Part shown: positions 44,706 to 53,046 of the stretch, piece by piece
Layout of the letters: every line of letters starts with the position of its first letter
Numbering within the stretch: position 1 is the first letter of the stretch
The notes under the pieces: model-generated
What the model was told of the DNA's origin: nothing
The model's input: only the letters and a program-made list of their open reading frames with translations
Databases searched by the model: none
Made by a program: the position numbers and the translations under genes
Assembly: GCA_900552005.1 (NCBI GenBank)
Contig: URXU01000002.1
Span: forward strand, 62,001-126,000
Origin: an uncultured Phascolarctobacterium sp.
Lineage (GTDB): Bacteria; Bacillota; Negativicutes; Acidaminococcales; Acidaminococcaceae
DNA length: 64,000 nucleotides
Direction: 5' to 3'

Positions 44706-45782
44706 TTAACGACCCTCCATCATATCAATAAAACGTATAAATAAAGCTTCGTGACCGCCAGGGCCGGGGCAAGCTTCCGGATGATACTGCACGGCGAAAG
44801 AAGGATGATCAAGATATTCCAAACCTTCAATCGTACCATCATTCATAGAAATATGAGACACCCTGATATTTTTTCCTTCCAGAGATTTTTCATCAACCGC
44901 ATAACCATGATTCTGAGAAGAAATCATAATTTTACCGGTGCTCAGTTCCTTAACGGGCTGGTTAACGCCGCGATGACCAAATTTCATCTTATATGTGTCA
45001 GCGCCGTTGGCCAGCGCCAGAATCTGGTGACCCATGCAAATTCCGAAAATAGGTCTTTTGCCCATCAGTTTCTGCACATTCGCAATAATTTCCGGCACGT
45101 CTTTCGGATCTCCAGGGCCGTTGGACAGGAAGATACCATCCGGATTTACAGCCAGTACCTCCTCAGCCGGAGTATACGCCGGGAACACAGTCAAGCGGCA
45201 GTCAAAGCATTGCAGATAGTTAAGAATGTTCTGCTTAATGCCAAAATCCATTACCGCTACATGATACTTGCCGTCGCCCATAGTATATTTTTCCGGAGTT
45301 GTAACCTGTGCAATCTGGTCATGAACGTCGGGAGTTGCCAGCAAAGCATCAATTTCTGCCTGCGGTGTGTCTGACGGAACGATAATACCTTTCAAAACGC
45401 CGTATTGGCGAATTTTTCTGGTAATGGCACGGGTATCGACGCCAACCAGGGTAGGAATGTCCTGCTCGTCCAGGAACTTGCCCAGTGATCCTTCACTGCG
45501 CCAGTTGCTGGGTGTATCACACAAATCACCGATAACATAACCCTGGAAATAAGATTTCTTTCCCTGATTGAACATGGGATTAACACCGTAGTTGCCAATC
45601 AAAGGATAAGTCATCACTACAATCTGTCCGCAGAAAGAAGGATCGGTAAGAGTTTCCTGATAACCGCTCATACCGGTAGTGAATACTACTTCACCCACAG
45701 CATTGCGCTTGCCGTAAAAATCGCCTTCGTAAACGCTGCCGTCCTTTAAAACTAATTTGCCTTTTCTTGCTATTTCGTGCAT
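44706..45782 (-). CDS. carA: Carbamoyl phosphate synthase small subunit CarA
   Basis: A 358-residue glutaminase subunit. The N-terminal half starts KGKLVLKDGSVYEG. The class I amidotransferase half has GNYGVNP, the nucleophile in PIFGICMGHQ and the His in FAVQYHPEA. The ATG at 45782 overlaps the end of pyrC by 13 bp, and carB starts 2 bp after it. Confidence 0.96.
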   Translation of the reverse strand: MHEIARKGKLVLKDGSVYEGDFYGKRNAVGEVVFTTGMSGYQETLTDPSFCGQIVVMTYPLIGNYGVNPMFNQGKKSYFQGYVIGDLCDTPSNWRSEGSLGKFLDEQDIPTLVGVDTRAITRKIRQYGVLKGIIVPSDTPQAEIDALLATPDVHDQIAQVTTPEKYTMGDGKYHVAVMDFGIKQNILNYLQCFDCRLTVFPAYTPAEEVLAVNPDGIFLSNGPGDPKDVPEIIANVQKLMGKRPIFGICMGHQILALANGADTYKMKFGHRGVNQPVKELSTGKIMISSQNHGYAVDEKSLEGKNIRVSHISMNDGTIEGLEYLDHPSFAVQYHPEACPGPGGHEALFIRFIDMMEGR

Positions 45783-47062
45783 ACTACACCATCTCTCATC
45801 ACAAATTTGCCTTCCAGCATGGTCGCAACAGCCTTGCCTTTGCAATGTTTGCCTTCATAAGGAGTTGCCTTACCGCGGGTATAGAATTTTGAACTGTCAA
45901 CAGTCCATTCTTTATCAAGATCCATAATGGTAATATCAGCTACCGAACCTTCTTTTAAAGTACCGCCGTTCAGTTTGAACAGTTTTGCCGGTTCACAGCT
46001 CATTTTGCTGATAATAGTTTTTAAATCAAATATATTTGTATGATACAGATCTGTCAGCATAACGCCCAGAGAAGTTTCCAGACCGCAGAAGCCGCAGGGA
46101 GCATATCTAAATTCCACGTCTTTTTCTTCCGGCGCGTGTGGTGCGTGGTCGGTAACAATAGCATCTACCGTACCGTCCAGTACTGCCGCGCGCATTGCCT
46201 CCACATGATCCCAGCTGCGCAGCGGCGGAGAAACACGGGTTGCGGAACTATAGCCGGCACATGCCTCATCTGTAAGCGTCAGATGGTGAACAGTAACTTC
46301 ACTGGTAACATTGATGCCTTTTTTCTTAGCCTGACGAATGATGTCAATAGCGCCTTTGCTTGCAACATGAGCAATATGTACATGGGCGCCGGTATATTCG
46401 GCAATCAGGCAGTCGCGGGCAACGGCAATGTCTTCTGAAATAGCCGGTACGCCGGGAACACCGATACGTGCGGAAACCGCGCCTTCATGCATATAACCTT
46501 CAGCAGCCAGTTCCGGATCAATGGCATGGCAGATCAGGGCTTTATCGAAAGCAGTTACGTATTTAGCTGCCAGCATGAATAATCTGGAGCTTTTTACATA
46601 ATGACCGTCATCGGAAAAGGCCATAGCGCCTTTTTCAGCCATATCGCCGAGTTCAGCAAGCTCCTCGCCTTTTTCGCCCTTGCTGATAGCACCGATAACC
46701 TCTACATGCGCATAGCTTTCTTCTGCCGCACGCTGTTTAATACCGGAAACGATGATGGAACTATCTACAACCGGTTTGGTATTAGGCATGCAGGCTACGG
46801 TAGTTACACCGCCGGCAGCGGCAGCCATGGTACCGCTGATAATATCTTCTTTAGCTTCCAGGCCAGGCTCACGCATATGAGTGTGCAGGTCAATCAGACC
46901 GGGAGTTACCACCAGGCCGGCAGCATCATAAACTTCATCAGCCTCGGCAGACAGATTGCTGCCCAAAGCGCTTATTTTACCGTCCTCAACAAGGACATCC
47001 ATTACAGCATCGAGATTTTGGCTGGGATCAACCACCCGGCCGTTTTTAATCAATGTTTTCAA
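45770..47062 (-). CDS. pyrC: Dihydroorotase PyrC (class I)
   Basis: A 430-residue zinc amidohydrolase. The metal His pair is in LIDLHTHMREPG (about 56), with other ligands in CHAI, HIAH and TDHAPH. The start is TTG at 47062, preceded by AGGGGG, and overlaps the end of pyrB by 17 bp. Confidence 0.96.
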   Translation of the reverse strand: MKTLIKNGRVVDPSQNLDAVMDVLVEDGKISALGSNLSAEADEVYDAAGLVVTPGLIDLHTHMREPGLEAKEDIISGTMAAAAGGVTTVACMPNTKPVVDSSIIVSGIKQRAAEESYAHVEVIGAISKGEKGEELAELGDMAEKGAMAFSDDGHYVKSSRLFMLAAKYVTAFDKALICHAIDPELAAEGYMHEGAVSARIGVPGVPAISEDIAVARDCLIAEYTGAHVHIAHVASKGAIDIIRQAKKKGINVTSEVTVHHLTLTDEACAGYSSATRVSPPLRSWDHVEAMRAAVLDGTVDAIVTDHAPHAPEEKDVEFRYAPCGFCGLETSLGVMLTDLYHTNIFDLKTIISKMSCEPAKLFKLNGGTLKEGSVADITIMDLDKEWTVDSSKFYTRGKATPYEGKHCKGKAVATMLEGKFVMRDGVVCTK

Positions 47063-48002
47063 TGTGTTTACCCCCTGTCAAAGTCAAGAATAAAAGTGCC
47101 ATACGAACTGCCACGCCATTTTGCACCTCGGTGCGGATTGCCGCATTATCGCAGTAGCCTACTTCCCAGGAAATTTCCAGGCCGCGGTTCATCGGGCCGG
47201 GATGCAGGACGGTTACATCAGGTTTAGCCAGTTTCAGACGATTTTCGTTAATGCCGAAGATACGCGCATATTCACGCGGAGACGGGAACAAACCTTTTTT
47301 CTGACGTTCCAGCTGAATACGCAGAATATCTACAACATCGGCACCTTCAATAGCTTCTTCAACACGTTTGTGCACTGTAACGCCAAGGGCTTCAATATCA
47401 TGAGGCAGCAAGGTCATCGGACCGGCAACATGCACGTCAGCGCCCAGTTTGGTCCAAGCCGCAATATTGGTACGGGCAACACGGCTATACAGTACATCAC
47501 CGATAATGGCCATTTTCAGGCCTTTAATATCTTTGCCCTGCTCACGAATGGTAAACAGGTCCAACAAGCCCTGGGACGGATGTGCATGGGCACCGTCACC
47601 GGCATTGATAATTACTGGGTCTGCCACATTAGCCGCATATGCAGCTGCGCCTTCAATGGGATGGCGCATAACAATAGCATCACAGGCCATGGACTGTACG
47701 GTAAGAATAGTATCGCGCAGGCATTCACCTTTTACAACGCTGGAGGAAGATGTGGTAATATTTACAACATCCGCTCCGAGATATTTGCCTGCCAGTTCAA
47801 AGGAAGTTCTGGTTCTGGTGCTGGGCTCATAGAAAAGGTTGATGATGGATTTACCTCTCAGAGAGGGAACCTTTTTAATATCCCTTTTCATGATTTTTTT
47901 CATTTCCCCAGCTGTTTTTAAAACAAGCTCAATTTCTTCAACACTGAGACTTTCCAGGTCGAGTATATCTCTTCCGCCGAGAGATACATTTGCTTTAGCC
48001 AT
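47046..48002 (-). CDS. pyrB: Aspartate carbamoyltransferase PyrB
   Basis: A 318-residue catalytic chain. The carbamoyl-phosphate motif is FYEPSTRTRTSFE (about 54), and MRHP, GDGAHAHPSQGLLD and HPGPMNRGLE complete the active site. No pyrI regulatory chain is present, as in other Firmicutes. It is the first structural gene of the operon and follows the attenuator. Confidence 0.97.
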   Translation of the reverse strand: MAKANVSLGGRDILDLESLSVEEIELVLKTAGEMKKIMKRDIKKVPSLRGKSIINLFYEPSTRTRTSFELAGKYLGADVVNITTSSSSVVKGECLRDTILTVQSMACDAIVMRHPIEGAAAYAANVADPVIINAGDGAHAHPSQGLLDLFTIREQGKDIKGLKMAIIGDVLYSRVARTNIAAWTKLGADVHVAGPMTLLPHDIEALGVTVHKRVEEAIEGADVVDILRIQLERQKKGLFPSPREYARIFGINENRLKLAKPDVTVLHPGPMNRGLEISWEVGYCDNAAIRTEVQNGVAVRMALLFLTLTGGKHIENID

Positions 48003-48029
48003 TAGCTTAACCTCCTGTTTTTATATAAT

Positions 48030-48131
48030 AAAAAAGCCTTCTCGTCCCATGGGGTACAAGAAGGCCGTTAGATCAGCTCTAAAAGTCTACCTTGAAGTCT
48101 CACGGGACCAATTTAAAGGTACAATTTTGAT
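48030..48131 (-). promoter_or_regulatory. PyrR-type attenuator in the pyr leader
   Basis: The minus-strand leader starts near 48131. It has TTTAAATTGGTCCCGTGAGACTT-type sequence (within 48088-48110), which fits the PyrR-binding loop consensus (ARTCCNGNGAGGY). It ends in a terminator, GCCTTCTTGTACCC pairing with GGGACGAGAAGGC then T6 (48029-48058). In this class UMP-bound PyrR stabilises the anti-antiterminator. pyrR itself is not in the window. Confidence 0.8.
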
Positions 48132-48137
48132 ATTTAT

Positions 48138-48166
48138 ATTTTACAACACTCATATTGATACGTCAA
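48138..48166 (-). promoter_or_regulatory. pyr operon promoter
   Basis: On the minus strand: TTGACG (48161-48166), 17-bp spacer, TAAAAT (48138-48143). Confidence 0.8.
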
Positions 48167-48347
48167 ATCTTTATACTGTTATTTTATAAGCCGGATACAA
48201 TATTTTACATAGATTTTCACTTAAATCAAATTAACTTCCTTATATAAACAAGACCAGCTTCATTTATGCAAAATAGTGTCAGATGTAGTATAATAAATTA
48301 TTACTGCCACAGTATTGACCAATATATAAAATTCAAAGGAGCAAGAT

Positions 48348-49448
48348 ATGCGTAATCACGTTATCGATAATCTGCGCGGCATCTGTATGCTGGGCGTCAT
48401 CGCCATTCATATAGGTTCCTTGGCCTTGACGGCAAATAATTTTTCCCTGTATGTAATTTTAGAAGTTCTTTCACGCTACAGCGTGCCTTCTTTTTTCTTT
48501 ATTTCCGGCTACGGTCTGTTTTGCCAGCTTAACAAACCAGTTACCTATCTGCAATTTATTAAACGCCGTTTCCGCAGCGTCGGCGTGCCTTATATCACCT
48601 GGTCACTTTTGTATTTGCTGTATTTCTGGCTGATTCTGCCGCCGGGCTATGTGAGCTGGGAGCCGCTGCATGTCGGCTTCACTCTGTTTTTTGGTCTTGG
48701 CTGCTACCATCTGTATTTTATGGTCATTCTGCTCTGGTTTTACCTTAGCTTTCCGCTCTGGCGCTCTTTGCTGCTGCAAATAAACGTCAGAGGCATCAAA
48801 GCCGGATTATTGCTGCTTTTTATTTTCCAGCTGGCATTTAATTACTGGACTACTCACCCAGGTCTTGATATCAGCGGCTGGCATGTTTTGTGGCAAAATT
48901 TTTTCAACTATCGTTTAAACTATCTGCCGCTGCATTATCTGTTAATCTTTATCTGCGGCGGCTTTACGGCCCTTTATCAAAAGCAAGTACTTAACTGGCT
49001 GCAAAATCACAGTAAAACGGTAATTCTGCTTTATCTGGCATCCATAGTGTATCTTGTCGGCAGCTGCCTTAACGCTTACTACTTCAATAACTATACGCTT
49101 CTTGATCTGGCCAACACCTATCATCAGCTCAGTCCACAGGGTCTTATTTATACGCTGACTTCTCTGGCCTTTTTCTGTACTTTTCTACCGCGCATTAAAG
49201 CCGGCACCAAGGCTTATTATGTTTTAGATCTGCTCTCAGCTAACTCCCTTTTCATTTATCTTATTCATCCCCTGCTTTTAGACTGGATGAGCAGTTTTTA
49301 TAATCATTTTGGTATTATCATGACCGTTAAAAAGGTTTGTCTGTCATATGTTCTGCTGGTTGCATTCTCACTGGTTGCCAGCATTATTCTGACGCGTATT
49401 CTCACTTATTTCCCTTTGGCAGCCAAGCTGCTGGCCGGCAGAAAATAA
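48348..49448 (+). CDS. Acyltransferase 3 family membrane protein
   Basis: A 366-residue integral membrane protein with about 10 helices. The start RNHVIDNLRGICMLGVIAIHI contains the family DxLRG...H pattern, and YSVPSFFFISGYGLF is the next conserved block. Such enzymes O-acetylate surface polysaccharides or peptidoglycan; which one cannot be told. AAAGGAG precedes the ATG. It stands alone between divergent pyr and a convergent cluster. Confidence 0.85.
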   Translation: MRNHVIDNLRGICMLGVIAIHIGSLALTANNFSLYVILEVLSRYSVPSFFFISGYGLFCQLNKPVTYLQFIKRRFRSVGVPYITWSLLYLLYFWLILPPGYVSWEPLHVGFTLFFGLGCYHLYFMVILLWFYLSFPLWRSLLLQINVRGIKAGLLLLFIFQLAFNYWTTHPGLDISGWHVLWQNFFNYRLNYLPLHYLLIFICGGFTALYQKQVLNWLQNHSKTVILLYLASIVYLVGSCLNAYYFNNYTLLDLANTYHQLSPQGLIYTLTSLAFFCTFLPRIKAGTKAYYVLDLLSANSLFIYLIHPLLLDWMSSFYNHFGIIMTVKKVCLSYVLLVAFSLVASIILTRILTYFPLAAKLLAGRK

Positions 49449-49465
49449 AAATAACATATAAAAGT

Positions 49466-49503
49466 AAAAACACGGCATACATAATGTTTGCCGTGTTTTT
49501 TTC
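49466..49503. terminator. Bidirectional terminator
   Basis: The stem AAACACGGCA/TGCCGTGTTT with an 11-base loop and A/T runs on either side ends the acyltransferase gene and the convergent ligase-thiolase operon. Confidence 0.85.
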
Positions 49504-49507
49504 AGCC

Positions 49508-50731
49508 TTATTCAAGCTGCAAAGCCAATTTTCTCTTATCAATTTTGCCGCTTTCATTTTTCGGCAGTTCACTAAGAAAAATAAACTGCTTTGGAATTTC
49601 ATACTCAGTAAGCTTATCCTTAAGCAGCATTATCATTTCCTGTTTGCTGCAATGCTTACCGGCTGCCAAAAATGCTATCAAACTGTCCGCATCATTACGA
49701 TGCAGCGGCAGAACAGCAGCTTCCGTTACAAAACTTACTTCCTGCAAAATCTGCTCAACTTTACGCATTGAAACCTTGATTCCGTTTAAATTGCAAATGT
49801 CATCCACACGCCCCAAAAAATGCAGGCAGCCATTTTCATCCAGATAACCTCTGTCCTTAAGAGAAAACGGCATTGTAACACCTTCAATACTAAAAGGAGT
49901 ATCTACAAAAATTTCTTCCTGCTCAACAGCAATTTTAACTCCCGGAAACGGACGGCCAATTTTAGTTCTGTCCTCTGTCATTTCAGAACCTTTGATGTAA
50001 GTAATATAATTCAGCTCACTGGCTCCATAGTACAAGGTTATTTCCGCACAAGGAAAAATTTTCCGCAGCCGCTCCGCTTCCTTGCGTCCCAGACTTTGCG
50101 AACCGCTGACGATGCATTTTATCCGATTATTGGCATTTTTGGCTACTTTTGGCAGCAGCAGCAATTTGGACGGAATCAGATATAAAGCATTAACATGATA
50201 CTTTTCAATCATCTGCAGCCAATGCCTGGGCCGAAATTTTTCTGCTGCGACAATCGTACCGCCTACGGCCAAAACACTCATATAAATATTCAAATTGCCC
50301 GTAAAAGCCAAGCTGCCCTGACAAAAAATAATTGTCTGCCCATCAATGCCAAAAATCTCATTCTGCTGCGGAAAAAAATCCACCCAGCTTTCGTAGCTGC
50401 GCCATAAAAGCTTGCTGTTGCCGGTAGAGCCCGATGTAAGCACACCCATGCAGGCTCTATCAGGAATAGCATCAATTATAAATTCCTGTTTTTTGCTGGC
50501 TTCCGTTGCAATAACCGGCACTGTTTTACTGCCGCTGTAAGCAATAAATTGTATAAGCTGCCCGGCAATATGCTCTGCGTGAATAAATTTTACCGGCTGA
50601 GAGAAATTTTCCTGCTGCCCACGTATAAGCTGTGCCTGACTGCACAAATCTCCATAGGTATAAAGCTTTTCCTCTGTAATCAACGCCGCCTTTTCCTGCG
50701 ACTGTTGTGATAATAAAGTAAAATAATCCAT
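49508..50731 (-). CDS. Compact AMP-binding acyl-CoA ligase (YhfT-like)
   Basis: A 407-residue ANL-superfamily ligase, shorter than typical 480-550-residue relatives mainly in the N-terminal domain. The P-loop is LTSGSTGNSK (about 97), the aromatic motif YYGASELNY (about 235), the hinge region DRGYLDENG and the A10 Lys in NESGKIDKRK, so it should be active. It ends an operon with a thiolase, BioY and a hotdog protein, the same set as B. subtilis yhfUST plus one. The substrate is unknown; a fatty or dicarboxylic acid is possible. Confidence 0.85.
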   Translation of the reverse strand: MDYFTLLSQQSQEKAALITEEKLYTYGDLCSQAQLIRGQQENFSQPVKFIHAEHIAGQLIQFIAYSGSKTVPVIATEASKKQEFIIDAIPDRACMGVLTSGSTGNSKLLWRSYESWVDFFPQQNEIFGIDGQTIIFCQGSLAFTGNLNIYMSVLAVGGTIVAAEKFRPRHWLQMIEKYHVNALYLIPSKLLLLPKVAKNANNRIKCIVSGSQSLGRKEAERLRKIFPCAEITLYYGASELNYITYIKGSEMTEDRTKIGRPFPGVKIAVEQEEIFVDTPFSIEGVTMPFSLKDRGYLDENGCLHFLGRVDDICNLNGIKVSMRKVEQILQEVSFVTEAAVLPLHRNDADSLIAFLAAGKHCSKQEMIMLLKDKLTEYEIPKQFIFLSELPKNESGKIDKRKLALQLE

Positions 50732-50733
50732 TT

Positions 50734-51867
50734 TCAGACCCTCTCTATTAATAGAGCCGTACCTACGCCGCCGGCAGCAGCCACGCTGCAGCAGCCCAAA
50801 CGTCCCTGCCGCTGCCGCAGAGATTCCAGCAAATGCAGCAGGATAATACCGCCGGAAGCTCCATAGGGATGACCGTATGCCAAAGCTCCGCCAAAAACAT
50901 TATAGCGCTCCGTACTATGCGGAAAGGCTCTGGCAAATAGAACATCTATAACGGCAAAGGCTTCATTCAATTCAAAACCGTCAATATCGTCTTCCTTAAG
51001 CTTATGTTTAGACAGCAATTTTTGCAAAGCCAAAACAGCCGTCTTGGGACTGACCAGAGGATCGCCGCCGCAGGCAGCGGTTCCGATTACTTTTGCCGCT
51101 GCTGGACAACAGCTTTTCTGCAGATAATCTTGCGAGCAAAGCACCAGAAAAGCGGCGCCATCATTAATCAGACAGGAATTTGCCGCCGTAATAAACTGAC
51201 CGCCAGGCAATACTTTAGGCATTCTATCCAACAGCCGCTGGCTCATTCTCGCTCTGATGCCTTCATCCTTACTGCCGCCGCAGACTTCGGTAATTACATT
51301 GGCGAGCAGATTCTCCTGCTGTGCCTTCACTGCCAATGCATGACTGCGCAATACCCAGGCATCCATTTCCGCTTTTGTAATCTGTTCCTGCGCTGCTGCC
51401 AATTCCGCGCCTTCCAGCATAACAGTCTCGCGATGAATGCCTGGCATGAACTTGGCCACACTATACCAGCCGTCGCCATTATAGGCCGGATGATTGGGAT
51501 TATAACCGCGCCGCGGCTGCGTAGAGCTGCTTTCAAAGCCGCCGGCTATAATTACATCTGCTTCGCCTGCTGCAATCTTTGCAGCAGCCACCGCAATACT
51601 TTCCAGGCCGCTGCCGCACTGCACATCAACAGTAAAAGCAGGCACAGAAATATCCACGCCTGCCTCCAAAGCCATCAATCTGGCAATATTGCCGCCGGCA
51701 CCTACGCCGTTGCCGGCAATAATATAATCCGGTTTTTTTACCTGATATTTTTCCATTACTTGGCGCAATACGGCTGCTCCCAGTATTTCTGCCGGCACAT
51801 GCCGGTACATACCGTTGCAGATTCCCACGTAGCTGCGCAAACCGCCTAAAATATATACATTATCCAT
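50734..51867 (-). CDS. Thiolase family protein (YhfS-like)
   Basis: A 377-residue thiolase. The nucleophile is C84 in VDVQCGSGLES, and NEAFA and GHPYGASGG are present. The second catalytic Cys, normally in CxGGGxG near the C-terminus, aligns to Ala in VAAAGGVG, though two Cys lie 3-4 residues earlier. It may therefore be altered in Claisen chemistry. The ATG at 51867 has AGGTG 5 nt upstream and overlaps the bioY stop region. It is coupled to the ligase 2 bp downstream. Confidence 0.87.
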   Translation of the reverse strand: MDNVYILGGLRSYVGICNGMYRHVPAEILGAAVLRQVMEKYQVKKPDYIIAGNGVGAGGNIARLMALEAGVDISVPAFTVDVQCGSGLESIAVAAAKIAAGEADVIIAGGFESSSTQPRRGYNPNHPAYNGDGWYSVAKFMPGIHRETVMLEGAELAAAQEQITKAEMDAWVLRSHALAVKAQQENLLANVITEVCGGSKDEGIRARMSQRLLDRMPKVLPGGQFITAANSCLINDGAAFLVLCSQDYLQKSCCPAAAKVIGTAACGGDPLVSPKTAVLALQKLLSKHKLKEDDIDGFELNEAFAVIDVLFARAFPHSTERYNVFGGALAYGHPYGASGGIILLHLLESLRQRQGRLGCCSVAAAGGVGTALLIERV

Positions 51868-51871
51868 TTTA

Positions 51872-52411
51872 TCACCTGGTAAATACTTTCTGAATCGGTC
51901 CGGCCAAAAAGGCAGCGGCCAAACACTTAGCCACATCCAAGGGTATGAATGGCAAAACGCCTGTTACAACGGCGGCTTCCCAGTTCATGCCGGTAATAAA
52001 TTTCAGTTGCACGGCACCCAGAAGATAGATTACCGGAATACCTATAAACACACTTAAAACAGCATATCTTTTGAAACTGTACTTTTCACCTTTCAGCAAA
52101 GAAATCAGTACTGCTGCTACCAAAAATCCGAAAATATATCCGCCGGTAGGTCCAAACAATTTAGCAGGTCCGGCTGAACCGCCGGTAAAAACCGGAATAC
52201 CGGCCAGGCCAATCAGCAGATAAACCAGCATGGTCATAAAAGTCTGTTTCGGTGTCAGCAAAAACGCCACCAGATTAACAAACATGGTTTGCAGCGCAAT
52301 CGGCGACATGGAAAACGGCAATGGTATGACTATATATGCCGATACACAATTCATGGCTACCAGCAGAGCAATCTTAGTCATTTCTGCTGTTTTGCTTACG
52401 GAAGAATTCAT
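51872..52411 (-). CDS. bioY: Biotin transporter substrate-binding component BioY
   Basis: A 179-residue S component with six membrane helices. IPLPFSMSPIALQTMFVNL and the glycine-rich PAKLFGPTGGYIFGF are BioY signatures. Such proteins bind biotin and pair with ECF or act alone; no ECF ATPases adjoin. The ATG at 52411 has AGGGTG upstream. Its place in a gene set with an acyl ligase and thiolase links the set to biotin. Confidence 0.94.
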   Translation of the reverse strand: MNSSVSKTAEMTKIALLVAMNCVSAYIVIPLPFSMSPIALQTMFVNLVAFLLTPKQTFMTMLVYLLIGLAGIPVFTGGSAGPAKLFGPTGGYIFGFLVAAVLISLLKGEKYSFKRYAVLSVFIGIPVIYLLGAVQLKFITGMNWEAAVVTGVLPFIPLDVAKCLAAAFLAGPIQKVFTR

Positions 52412-52419
52412 CTTAAAGT

Positions 52420-52965
52420 TCACCCTCTTAATTTATCGTTGATTACAAAAACTTTCATTTCACGTACATATGCGGTCATCCGGCCGCCTTCGTCAAGGCA
52501 GAATACTCTGTCGCCGGCATATACCGGCTGCAGAAATTTTACCTGCCATTGCAGCTTTTTCAGCTTCAGCTCCTGCTGCAACCAGCTCAGTAAAAGCAGT
52601 CCGGGAACTACGGGATGCGCCTGCCGGTGAATCTTATTTTCATCACCTGCATAATCAGCATAATCAGCAATTTCCCGTTCGGAAAATATATGTTCGGCCA
52701 CAATTTTCCCTTCCGCTTTTTCGGCTGCGGTATTTTTCGCCTCTGTCTTTTTGGGCAGCAGCAGAATTACCTTCATTTCTTTTTGCAGAATACCGGCATC
52801 GTCCCTGCCCTGTACAAGCAGCACACTTCTGTTTTGACGCTGCAGCACTGCCGTATTGCTGTAGTGCCCGGCGCTTCCCCGGATAGCAACATCCACAGCG
52901 GCAATCATCCAGCCTTGAAAAACATCCTGCTCACAATTGGCCAATGCCTGCGCCAATTCCAACAT
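52420..52965 (-). CDS. MaoC-like hotdog dehydratase domain protein
   Basis: A 181-residue protein. The C-terminal half has DYAGDENKIHRQAHPVVPG, the R-hydratase pattern with catalytic Asp and His (D-x4-H), and then WQVKFLQPVYAGDRV. The N-terminal 95 residues are beta-rich and could be a degraded second hotdog. It likely hydrates or dehydrates an acyl-CoA/ACP. It is the first gene of the bioY-thiolase-ligase operon; AGGAAG precedes the ATG. Sequence identity beyond the MaoC motif is weak. Confidence 0.72.
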   Translation of the reverse strand: MLELAQALANCEQDVFQGWMIAAVDVAIRGSAGHYSNTAVLQRQNRSVLLVQGRDDAGILQKEMKVILLLPKKTEAKNTAAEKAEGKIVAEHIFSEREIADYADYAGDENKIHRQAHPVVPGLLLLSWLQQELKLKKLQWQVKFLQPVYAGDRVFCLDEGGRMTAYVREMKVFVINDKLRG

Positions 52966-52993
52966 AAGTATGACTTCCTTTCATAATACATTC

Positions 52994-53023
52994 ATTATAA
53001 AACAAAGCAGTATTTATAGTCAA
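52994..53023 (-). promoter_or_regulatory. Promoter of the bioY cluster
   Basis: On the minus strand: TTGACT (53018-53023), 18-bp spacer, TATAAT (52994-52999). The -35 box lies inside an inverted repeat. Confidence 0.75.
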
Positions 53024-53046
53024 CCTCTGTCGCAATTAAGTTAACT
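53018..53046 (-). promoter_or_regulatory. BirA-like operator
   Basis: Inverted repeat AGTCAACCT (53018-53026) and AAGTTAACT (53038-53046), 11 bp apart, matches at 7 of 9 positions. It resembles the BirA box (TTGTWAACC...GGTTWACAA) in its GTTAAC/GTTGAC half-sites, though spacing is about 2 bp shorter. It overlaps the -35 box of the bioY cluster, as a repressor site would. A match to the true BirA motif is inference. Confidence 0.55.

Noticed and set aside
39055..47921. Plus-strand frames opposite the pyr operon
   Set aside because: All mirror highly conserved minus-strand pyr and car genes and lack initiation signals.
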